This document shows positions 42,530 through 51,842 of a stretch of DNA of 64,000 bases, one piece after another. The first letter of the stretch is position 1. The number at the start of each line of letters is the position of its first letter. The notes below the pieces were generated by a model, which searched no databases, was not told the origin of the DNA, and saw nothing but the letters and a program-made list of their open reading frames with translations. This DNA comes from Adenophora triphylla var. japonica (lineage: Eukaryota; Streptophyta; Magnoliopsida; Asterales; Campanulaceae), in contig JAFEMH010005403.1 of assembly GCA_022495995.1 (NCBI GenBank), positions 1 to 64,000 on the forward strand, read 5' to 3'. The position numbers were made by a program, and so were the translations under genes.

Positions 42530-43500
42530 AGCGAAAGACAAGGAATTTGGTATTCCTTGAAATCATATTTCCTTGAAGTAAAAAGGAAATAATATAAGTT
42601 TAAAGAAGAGAACTTATAAAACTGTAAAAGATTTATCTTAATAGTAAGATGAACTAAGACACAGTTTGTGGACAAAAGAAGCTAGTCTTTTGGTCCTAAT
42701 TTTCTATGATAGAAAATTAAACGGAAAATGTTAAATAATGTTGTTAACATTTAAATGAATAGTTCATCATACATTTGGAAGTTGGTTGATCTTCTTCCAT
42801 AATGCGAACCATTGAGTTGCAAATATGTCCTTAAAAGGAAATATTTGAAAGATGAATCTATAAGACAGAAATCTCTTGAAAGATAAGACTTTCAAGAAGT
42901 GTAGTCGAGAGAGTTAGAATTTCAAAAGATAGATTTCTAAAGGGAAAAAAATCTTGAGAAATAAACTCTATTGAGACTGATTATTAATCTGAAAAGGCAG
43001 ATTATTGATCTCAAAAGTAAGACTCTTGAGATATAGAATCTGAAGAGAAAAGATTCTTAAAGTAATAGACTCTTTCTCCAAGCTAGACTCTCGAATAAGC
43101 TAAATTCTTGAGAAGTAACAGATAGATTCTTGAGAGATAAAATCTATGAGGTAGAATCTTGAGAGGTAATCTCTGTAAGGTAGATTCCTGAAAGGTAGAC
43201 TCTAAGGAGGTCAAACCACTTAGAGATACTGAATACTTGGGAAGTCGAACCGGTACAGAGATAATAACCACTCAAAGAAACTGATCGATAGAAGAATTTG
43301 ATCACTCGAAAAGATTGACCATTCTAGAGAGACTAAAAGTCTAATTAAAAAATTGTAATAAATCACTAAGGATAGTCAAAGTACTTGGAGTACTTAAAGA
43401 TATTCTTGTGATTACAGATTACAATAAATAATATATTCAATAGTATGAAAATGATATACTGATTGGATAACAGACACAAATAAACTCCAAGGTGAAAAAT
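42530..43500 (+). repeat. Purine-rich quasi-repetitive stretch in place of RT
   Basis: About 42850-43330 repeats words such as AGATTCTTGAGAGATAAA and GTAGACTCTTGAGA at about 19-25 bp spacing. No RT motif (no YVDD equivalent) is found here, where RT should be. The sequence looks like replacement or heavy slippage within the old pol. Confidence 0.6.
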
Positions 43501-43599
43501 GTGTTCACAATAAATGGAGCAACGGTGTCAAACTTCCAAGACAACTTGAACAACTCGATTCAATAAGGATTCTGAGTCGACAGCGTTAGATAAAAATAA

Positions 43600-43840
43600 A
43601 AGCTGAATGGTCTTGGAAGATATTCCTTTGTGGAATAAGTTTGTGTCTACATGACCTAAGGCATTGTGACGACAATGAGAAATAGGAAAAGGTGTAGAAC
43701 ATCATGGTAAGTCAAGACACAATGGTCATTGACATATTACCATAAGACAATTGATCTCAAATGAGACTGTCACAACTGGCCATGTGAAGTCAAAAATGGA
43801 TCCGTATACCAAAGGGTATGAATAGGAGATCAAATTGTCT
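43600..43840 (+). pseudogene. Element F RNase H remnant
   Basis: Pieces in several frames match the copia RNase H end: GAATGG...GATATTCCTTTGTGG (E-W ... D-I-P-L-W), HHGKSRHNGH, HITIRQLISNETV and VKSK ... DPYTKG just before 43830. Order and spacing match element E 32800-33040. Confidence 0.75.
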
Positions 43841-44431
43841 GGTAAGGGGAATGAAGTTAAAAACCCACACAAACAAAGAAATCCATAGTGGACACTCAAC
43901 CTTGAGAATTGGAGATCCCATGCCCTTGGTTCAATGAGACAACTAAATTATGGAAATTCTAGTATGTGCTCTTAGAACTCATTATAACTCATTCTCAGAA
44001 GCCATCTAAGTGCTAAAACACCTGATGACGTGTGGTGAGGGTAAGCTTAAAGCTTTTAATGATTCCTATACCTAAGTGGTGGAGTATAGCAGGATACTCT
44101 TTATGGGAGATCACCTATATAAGTGAGAAGTAATAAGGCCGCTTCTAAATTGAAACACTTATGAATCAAGAATGGTCCAGGGCCGAAATGGACAAAACGT
44201 GAGAACAAAACGTGTTAGAGCCGTTATCAGGTGAGTACTATTGTCTTGGTATACACTATACAGTCACTGGTTCAAAGCGTCTCGCTACCAAATGGCTAGT
44301 ATATCCGATAGTATTTCACTAGGGAAGGTTCAAGGCCATAAGCTACCTATCTCGATGCAATAATAGTTCGCCGGATCTTCCAGACGAGTCTGCATTCATG
44401 CATGCATTAATTTGTCATTCATGTGGGGGAT

Positions 44432-45781
44432 TGTTGGAATTTTGGTTTTGTAAAAGTGAGGTTTGACCGACTTTTGATCAAGAATTCCATTGGGTTCCAT
44501 TTTAGGAAAATGGAAATTGATTGCATATTAATAATCTACATTTGGAGTAGATTAATTTGATATATTTACTTTCTCAAAACTAATTAGTGGTGAATGAGAA
44601 ATTAATGCTCAAAGTATGCAAAATGAAATAGGTATATGAAGAGTTTATGAGATATAGAATAATTATCCCACATTGCTTAAAGATGTAAAGTGATGAGAGT
44701 TTATAAGTGGATCCATCCAAATGAGTAGTCAACAAGTTGATACCATTGGGCCAACCATGCAAGGTGCAGCCCAATTGTGCCAGTTTTATACTAGCTCAAT
44801 TTGGACCACACCCGCGAAGCGCGCGAAGGGCGGAATGGGCGGTTTAGGGCGCACTTTTCACTTCGCACGTGCGCATCGTCGCTAGGAGCCTTTGGAGCCT
44901 TTGATTTTTAGCAAATCAATCAAGATTCGTGGCTCAGGTGCAGTAGTTCGGTTCAGCTTGGCTCGGACTGGACTGGGGCGGTGCAGTGCATGGTGCGGTT
45001 GGGCCTAGGCCCATTCGGATTGGGCTGGGCCGATCTATGCCAAAGGGTGCAAGCTGGGTTCAATGAACCAGGTCAAGGATGGAAGGGTTGGAATGGTTCA
45101 AAGGAACCAGTTCGAATAGGTGCTGGCAGATCCAGCAGATTTCCACCCTCCATCAAGATCAGATCCAATGGCCAGAATCCACCAGGTGCCAATAATGCCT
45201 ATTCCCAAAAGGCACCCTAACTCTTCATCTACTATAAATACCCCCCACTAGTTTGTCAAAATACACATCAATCAATCAATCATTCTTTCACTTCACATAT
45301 TCCTTTCTCTTCTCACTAGAAGTAAAGGATTACTTATCCAACAGAGTTAACTAACTCGGTTAGATAGTTAACTGAATTATGGATTCAGTCACAGAATTCA
45401 ACGAAATTCTTAACATCATCTGTTAGAAGAAAAAGCATCTCGTTGCATAAGTCTTCTTCAAAGTCTGGAAGTGTCAAACACGAATTTTGTTCGCTGAAGT
45501 CATTAATTTGGAGTGCTCCTATTAATGACTGTAAAGTCGTTTCATCTTGAGAGAAGATTGCCGCTAATCCGTAAACACCAGTGCGGGGCAATATCTTCTT
45601 GCGGAAATTGTGTCCAACACAAGACTCGACTTCTTTAATTACTCGATTTGCTTTAATTTCCGCATTCTATTTTATCTTTATTTCCTGCCCCGTTAATTAT
45701 GTTATGGTTCATTATATAATTTGTCATTTCGTTAAATTCAAGAAAACCTTATTTATTGTTGTATAGACAACTTTCCCAACA
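44432..45781 (+). repeat. 3' LTR of element F
   Basis: 1,350 bp, TGTTGGAATTTTGG to CTTTCCCAACA, followed by CCGTC (45782-45786). Directly preceded by the purine tract GTGGGGGAT. Confidence 0.95.
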
Positions 45782-45786
45782 CCGTC

Positions 45787-46440
45787 TTCAATCAAAAATA
45801 TCCTAAGTTCAGCCGCCAGGAAGGAAGGAAGAAGAAGAAGAAACAGAGCCATTTTCCCATTCAAATTCAACATTTTGATCATCAAAATTTTGTAAGTGTA
45901 AGTTTACATTCCTATATTTTACTTTATTTTGTATTTAATTTAGCTTTGATTAGATTATTTGTTTACTTGCTATTTTTATTTTGTTTTTGATAAATTTAGT
46001 TTTGTAAAAATATATTAGTTTAAGCTAAAATATGTGACTAATTTGTGTCCAAATTCGAAATTTTGAGATAATAATTAATGTTTATTAGTTTACTTGCAAT
46101 TTAGGATTTTTTTTTGATGACATTGTAAAAATATATTAGTTTACTTGAAATTTAGGATTTTTAATTTAATATTGTTACTTTATTTCTGTAAGAATATTGG
46201 AAAAAAAGAATGATTAACTTCTTATCAAATTTTTTATAGAAAATTATTAATTAATTTTCTTACGTAGAATGATTTTTTTTGTTCGTCATTATATAAAATG
46301 ACTTTTAAGTACTAAAAAAGTAATAATAATGATTATTAATTACTGAAAAAAAGACTTAATTAATAATACTTGTTAAAATAATACACGGTTATAATATTAA
46401 CAATTGTATAATTAGGGTGAATACTTACTACTATAATTAA
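45787..46440. other. AT-rich low-copy DNA right of F
   Basis: Starts with GAAGGAAGGAAGAAGAAGAAG, then long T/A stretches. No gene recognised. Confidence 0.45.
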
Positions 46441-46448
46441 TAATACTT

Positions 46449-46453
46449 GTTAA

Positions 46454-46512
<59 letters not shown>
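46449..46512 (+). repeat. (AAT)n microsatellite
   Basis: About 20 ATA/AAT triplets in a row. Confidence 0.93.
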
Positions 46513-46513
<1 letters not shown>

Positions 46514-46554
46514 TATTGATAATACTCATTAGTGTTGCAAATATTTATTATTAT

Positions 46555-46590
46555 ACTCCCTCCGGTTCAAACTACATGTCATTAATAAAA
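46555..46590 (+). mobile_element. Possible truncated Stowaway MITE end
   Basis: TA then CTCCCTCCGGTTCAAACTAC, a typical Stowaway terminus, but I find no inverted partner downstream. Confidence 0.4.
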
Positions 46591-46907
46591 CAAGTAAATA
46601 TCAAGAAGAATAATATTTATTAATATTATTGTGAGATAATAAATAATAATTGAATAATATATAATAAAGAAAAATTATGATAATAATAAAGAAAAAAATA
46701 TTAAAAACAACAAAATAAATTAAACTTCTAAGAAATATTAATATACCTATAACTACATCCCAAATCTCATATACTTATACCCCAAACCCTAAACCCTAAA
46801 TCATATAGATCTACCCCAAACCCTAAAAATATGATTTATTGTTCAAACTTTAAAAAAAAAAAAATCGCATGCTATTTTTCAAAACCGTATGAGAATTACT
46901 CTTGAAG

Positions 46908-47011
46908 TATTACTTAGTATATAGGCTGGAAACCAAGACCTTTCCCACATGCAATTCTTGGAAGTGTGAGATAACTTTGGATTACAATGTCACGTACTAG
47001 TAATTACACTT
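46908..47011 (+). repeat. Fragment of a copia leader related to element C
   Basis: TATTACTTAGTATATAGGCT, then GGAAACCAAGA, TTCTTGGAAGTG, ATAACTTTGGATTACAAT and ACGTACTAGTAATTACAC. It matches, with drift, the reverse complement of 20560-20665 in the untranslated leader of element C. Confidence 0.8.
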
Positions 47012-47214
47012 TTGTATTCTCTTTTTTATTTCATTGCCTCGTAGAACAATAACCACGTACCTATAAAGTATTTAGGAAATAATGACTATTCAAAAAAGTC
47101 AAATTTTACCGACGTAGCAATACTTGTACTATGTAGGAAATAATGAATATAGAAGAAACACAGTTTACAAAAAAAATGATTATTAATTACCAACCTTGAT
47201 ATTGAAATAAATAG

Positions 47215-47528
47215 ATGGATGCCTTCATTGATCCCGGACCTATCGATGCCTCTGTTCTGACCCATCATGAGAACCATAGAGCTCGGTTTATTTGGGCCGA
47301 GCTGGAGGTTGCTAGTCCCCTGTCTTTTCTTCGTGGTGCCTCCTTGCCGGCCGTATTAGCTCCTAGGATATTGTCCAGACTGGCGGAGTGCGGCTTTAGT
47401 GGAGTTCACTATATAGGAAGAGTACATTATGATTATGGATTGCTGGAGGCTTTGATCGAGAGATGGCGTCCGGAGACCCATACATTCCACCCCCCCGATT
47501 GGTGAGATGACGATCACCCTAGAGGATG
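47215..47528 (+). pseudogene. Plant mobile domain (PMD, aminotransferase-like) gene fragment
   Basis: From ATG 47215 the frame reads IDPGPIDASVLTHHENHRA, then GFSGVHYIGRVHYDYGLLEALIERWRPETHTFH, the hallmark start of the plant mobile domain found in MAIL-type host genes and in transposons. A run of seven C (47490-47496) shifts the frame; one C fewer would give the expected I-G-E-M-T-I-T-L-E-D that follows (47498-47527). After that the domain stops: a 26-bp segment (47462-47487) is repeated at 47525-47550 and the palindrome cluster begins. So only about 100 of the usual 300 or more residues exist. A real exon 1 followed by intron sequence is a weaker alternative. Confidence 0.8.
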
Positions 47529-47547
47529 GCGTTCGGAGACCCATACA

Positions 47548-47665
47548 TTCAACTTTAATGAAACTCGCTACACAGTGTAGCGAGTTTCATTAAAGTTGAA
47601 TTAAACTCGCTACACCGTGTAGCGAGTTTCATTAAAGTTGAAATCGCTACACGGTGTAGCGATTT
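47548..47665. repeat. Palindrome cluster, right (CGCTACAC family)
   Basis: R1: perfect 26-bp arms 47548-47573 and 47575-47600 around a single A; arms end in CTCGCTACAC / GTGTAGCGAG and start TTCAACTTTAATG. R2: AAACTCGCTACAC (47603-47615), C, GTGTAGCGAGTTT (47617-47629), followed by another CATTAAAGTTGAA. R3: AAATCGCTACAC (47641-47652), G, GTGTAGCGATTT (47654-47665), in which both arms lack the same base pair. Same family as 38961-39112. Confidence 0.93.
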
Positions 47666-47669
47666 TAAG

Positions 47670-48254
47670 TCAGTTTGTCCACTCCAATAATTTCCTTCGA
47701 TTCAACATTTCTTATTTTCATTATTTTTTTTTGTTCGCGAAGGTATTTTGAGCAATAAATATAGGTTAATTTAGTTATCATAATGAATATCTGAAAATTG
47801 TTACTTGTAGTACATATAATGGTGTATCAATAACAACTTTTAAATTTTAATTTGGATAATTAAATTAACTTCAAATTATTGCTCAAAATACCTTCGTACT
47901 AACATTAAAAAAAATGGGCAAATTGCAAATAAGGGCCTGAAGTATGCACCCCGTTCGCGGAAAGGGGTCCGATGTTTTAAATTTGGCGATTTAGGGTCTC
48001 AAGTAACCAAATGTTGGCAATTAAGGGCCTTTTTGACGGAATCGTTAATTTCTGGGTTAAATCACCACGTGTGGGTCACGTGCCACTTATACGAGGATAT
48101 TTTGGTCAATTACGAGGGGGCCTCTTTGGTTTATGCGGGAAAATGGGAGTCGTCGTTTCCATCCAAACCCAAATCCCATAAAATCCCCTTTCGTCCTCCT
48201 GACCTAAATCCATATAAATCGAGAGCTTTTTCTTCAATTATCAATAACATCACC
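47670..48254 (+). other. Upstream region of the GRF zinc-finger gene
   Basis: AT-rich to 47920, then sequence of the type GCAAATAAGGGCCTGAAGT ... GGCAATTAAGGGCC and an E-box/G-box-like CACGTGTGGGTCACGTG (48064-48080). A TATAAAT lies at 48213-48219, 36 bp before the chosen ATG. Probable promoter and 5' UTR. Confidence 0.45.
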
Positions 48255-48536
48255 ATGAATAAGATTTGCAGGTGTGGGAAGATAGCTTGCATTGTTACAT
48301 CGTGGACGGACAAGAATCCCGGCTGAAGATTTCTTCAATGCGCAAGCGAGAAGGTAAATTACTTTGTTCATGAACCCTAATAATCTCTAAAAAAAATTTC
48401 TTCCACTTTATGAATCCTTATACAGATTTGCATAATTTTCGTAAAATTTCTTCCACTTTATGAATCCTTATACCTTGTAAATTCTTTTGCAGGGTGAAAA
48501 TTGTGGTTACTTTGCTTGGCTTGACCCTGAAATGTG
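48255..48536 (+). pseudogene. GRF-type zinc-finger gene, interrupted by element B
   Basis: Exon 1 (48255-48353) starts at ATG in CACCATGAA and encodes CRCGKIACIVTSWTDKNPG, then TGA (48324-48326) where the family has Arg, then RFLQCASEK. A GT-AG intron (48354-48492; AAG/GTAAAT ... TTTTGCAG) keeps the phase. Exon 2 reads GENCGYFAWLDPEM and is cut after 44 bases by the LTR of element B at 48537. The C-x-C ... C ... C ligands and NPG-RF, G-YF-W-D residues define the GRF (DUF/zf-GRF) finger, a nucleic-acid-binding motif; small plant proteins with one such finger are of unknown role. Both the nonsense codon and the insertion break it. The remainder, if any, is right of the window. Confidence 0.85.
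48532..48536. repeat. Left target-site copy of element B
   Basis: ATGTG before TGTAAGT. The matching copy must lie beyond the window, so this is a prediction. Confidence 0.6.
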
Positions 48537-50388
48537 TGTAAGTGCTCCAATTTGAGTCGTTAGTACTTTCGTTAGAAAATTAACGAGAGTTTTAACATTT
48601 CTAACATTTCTAACAAAACCTAACCTTTCTAACAAAGCAAGGGTAAAGTGGGCATTGCCATTTAATGTTAAACCAAGAAAAGAATCTCAAAAAGCAAAAG
48701 AAATTGGAAAAATCCGAATTAGGCAAGTTGAAAAACAAACTGCTGGAAATTTTTGAATAATATTCTTCCTGTTCAAAGCCTGGAGCAAAGATTTAATGCA
48801 CCGTGCACGTTTACAAGGACCTCCGCGCGGATATGATTGATGTTCACAGGGGGTTATAAATTGAACCCTCCTCTCTCAGTTAAAACAACACAATTTGATC
48901 ACAGCAACGAAACTCTGGCGAAATATAGGGAGAAAACAGTGGGAATTCACTTGAATTGCCACCATTTTCTCTTCAATCTTTCCCAAATCTCACTCACCCA
49001 CAAACACTTCAAATCACTCTCATACATACTCTTATACATACACTAACTCAAGCTCAAATCACCCTTTAGGAGGAGGAATAGAGAGAAAACATAGAGGACT
49101 TCATTGTTATCTACTTGTTTTCTCTTTAACCAACTCAAATCATCAATCCTAAACACTTTCAAATCCTAAACACATTCAAGCCTTTGAATCCATTCAAACA
49201 CAAGACACAAGGAAGATAGGTATAACCTCCCTCTCCCTACACTAAGTCTCTCATTCATGCATGCATCTTTAAACTACAAAATGTAGTTATTTTATCTTCT
49301 TGTCTTAGATCCAAGAAGATCACCATGGAAGTTCATCTCCATGGATGATCTTTTACAAGGATCAACATTTTCTTCAATGTGTTCTTATTTACTTGCAAAA
49401 TGCATTTTCAAAACCCTAAATACCATTTTCAAGCACCAAATCCCATTTTCAAAGGATAAAATTCCCCTTCCCAAGCAAATGAAGTGCTTAGTCCTAATGT
49501 ACCCCAAGGATGGTTTGGTATAGTTGATTCACCACTAAAATGTCTAGTGATCACTAACCAAAACCTAGGGAAATGGGGACAAGCATGGATGCAAAAACCC
49601 TCTTTAAAATCATATTTTCTCTCTTGAGAAGTTGCTGTCCAGTAGCAATTTTCTCAGACCTCAGTCCATGGTCTAATTTTTTGGACATAGATAAACTTGG
49701 AATTTGGTGTTGACTACAAAATACTTTTTGTAGCCAACATCCAGATCTTTCCATACATATTTTTACTTTATTTTTTGCGTGAGTAAAACCCAATCTATCA
49801 ATTTTTCTCTTAGAGGCCAGTTCATTAGCTTCTGGAAATCCAGATTTCACATCTGAGATTTCCAGAAGGTTTTGATCCCTCAAATTACTTCCAAAATGGA
49901 AAGTTCCTTTGCAGAAACCCTATTTAGGGTGTTTTAAGCAACTTTCATTCTCGGACTTTCCCCAGATTCTGAGGTTTTGAAGCCTTTAAGTCCATTTCAA
50001 AGTCAAGGGTCAACTGCCTTTTTCATTCTGGCAGAATTGCTTTTCAACTCCCAAAAATCTTTTGAGTGCCAAGACTCAACCCAAAAATCATACAAAAAAT
50101 CTTGGGGATTGTTCAAAGTCTTATAAAGAGTTCCCCATTTTTGTTTTTCTCAGTTTCAACTCATTTTGGTCAAAACACACACACACACACACACAAAAGG
50201 ATTTCAAATGTTTGGAAGACTCGTTTTACGAGGCGCGTCGGGTGCACACTAACGTCCTTCCCGACGCGTAACATGACCTCCGAACCTAAATCTCTGATCT
50301 CGGGCTTTTTTCAAAGTTTTGGCCCTTAAAACAAAAATGGCGTGGCGACTCCGTTTTGATTCACAAAAAAGTATCGGGCATCATCACA
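48537..50388 (+). repeat. 5' LTR of element B
   Basis: 1,852 bp, TGTAAGTGCTCC to GGGCATCATCACA; TATAAA at 48855-48860; U5 has a PBS-like TGGCGACTCCG at 50343-50353, 47 bp before the true PBS. Nearly identical to the visible 3' LTR (62474-64000). Confidence 0.95.
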
Positions 50389-50389
50389 G

Positions 50390-50407
50390 TGGCGACTCCG
50401 CTGGGGA
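50390..50407 (+). promoter_or_regulatory. Primer binding site of element B (tRNA-Arg)
   Basis: TGGCGACTCCGCTGGGGA, one base after the LTR; identical to that of element A. Confidence 0.95.
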
Positions 50408-51842
50408 CATAAGCTTTTTCTAAAAAAAAAATGATATTTGGTATATTGGTGGAAACCATTAAACTTCCCGTTATCGCCTCCTAACACGAGTCGGGGATAA
50501 ATTGTGGTCTAACAATCCCACGTACCGGTATCATTATTTTCAAAAAAAAAAAGAAAAGCTTTTGAAGGGTCAAGCTTCCATCTCAACATTTGAAAATCCT
50601 TTGCTTTGTGTGTGTTGATTTTTGCACAGTTTTCGTGTTTGTTTTTGGCCGCCTCGGAAAAGTCAAAATTTTGACTGTCGGAATAATGTCCCTAACTGTC
50701 GGAATTTTTGTGCTTACGTGCTTATGTGTTCATAAAATTTTCAAAAAAAAAAATTTTTCAAAAAAAAATTCAAAAAAAAATCATGCATCATGCCTTTTAA
50801 GACACATAAAAATTTCTATTTTACTCAGAAAAAGAAGATAGACTGCTTGCACACTACGCGCACGTGACCTTACACTGCACACTACGTCCCTAACCCGGGG
50901 AAATCCTTGTCGCGGTCCGTTTGGTCTTATTACGCCTCTCGGATGAGCACAGGACTACCCAAACATCCCATGGAGCCTCGTGTCGACCATGCACTTGTCC
51001 GTGACACACTTTGTTCGAGACCCGGTTGGTTTTTAGTCCAGTCCGTGTCATGCCCCGTCTCGTGTATAGACCTTTCCTTTCAAGCCTTTGTCGGCATACC
51101 GACTCAATATCTTTCGGGACCCTAATCGCCGGAGTTCTGCCGATTTTCCGCCGCAGACTTTGACCAAGATATTGACCAGGCGCCTTGACTTCGGCTCGAT
51201 CGGCACAAATTATACATTGACTCCCAGATTGACACCGAGTCATCAAGGATTAATGATTATTCCATGCCTAATTACGGCTTAACCGACGACAAGTCAAGAT
51301 CAATTGTGGACGCTTATCACCCAAATCATGCCGACTTTTTGTCGAGCCCCTGATATGATCTTGACTTTTGACGTCGCCTTGTCCGTAATTTACATCGAAT
51401 GCTCGTTAAGACTCGATTACCCGCCGTACTTTTAGGATCGTTTTCTTTCGGTCGGTGGGACCCGCTTGCCCTATAGGACCCTCGCCCGGGCCGTCCACCC
51501 TGGGAGGTCGAAATACAGTGGAATACGAGGGGCTTATAGACGTAGTGACGGGCCCACCGATCCAGAATCGAGTAGTTCGCGAAAAAGAAGAGCAATCTTT
51601 TCCAACCGATTAGGTTAATAAAACATGTTTTAAGTAAACAAGAACAAATAACCGCATGTTGCATGAGCCCTAAGCCCAAACACCAACCTCGTTTCGCTTC
51701 CCGAGTCCGAACCACACCCTTTTGTGCCTTCCACAAGAAGCAAAGTTTGGATCGAGACCCCGGGTCATCGTTTGTTCACTCAGCCATTCCGAAGTCGTAT
51801 ACTTCATCGGTTTCCTCCTTCGCTTCAGCTCAAAGTTTCGTA
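50408..51842 (+). other. 5' leader of element B
   Basis: Untranslated. Contains A/T homopolymer stretches (50740-50790) and blocks shared with the leader of A, such as GACTGTCGGAAT, ACACTACG and CGGGACCCTAATC. No protein-like frame. Confidence 0.7.

Larger units (their letters stand above)
39144..45781 (+). mobile_element. Element F: decayed Ty1/copia element without a tRNA-type PBS
   Basis: 6.6 kb: 5' LTR 39144-40477, 3' LTR 44432-45781, perfect CCGTC duplications, polypurine tract GTGGGGGAT (44423-44431). Internal order on + is gag knuckle, protease, pre-integrase, integrase pieces, a purine-rich region without RT, RNase H pieces. As in element E the sequence after the LTR is AT plus a segment complementary to the LTR, not a tRNA match. 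LTRs differ mainly in a GC-rich zone (39473-39700 against 44760-44990). Coding frames are far more decayed than the LTRs, so F may have been mobilised in trans (inference). Confidence 0.93.

Noticed and set aside
46780..46830. Telomere-like CCCTAAA words (AAACCCTAAACCCTAAA)
   Set aside because: Only two to three units in a row in AT-rich DNA; too short for an interstitial telomere tract.
48033..48254. Upstream extension of the GRF gene frame
   Set aside because: The frame is open but the sequence looks like upstream noncoding DNA; ATG 48255 has the better context and fits the short N-terminus of the family.
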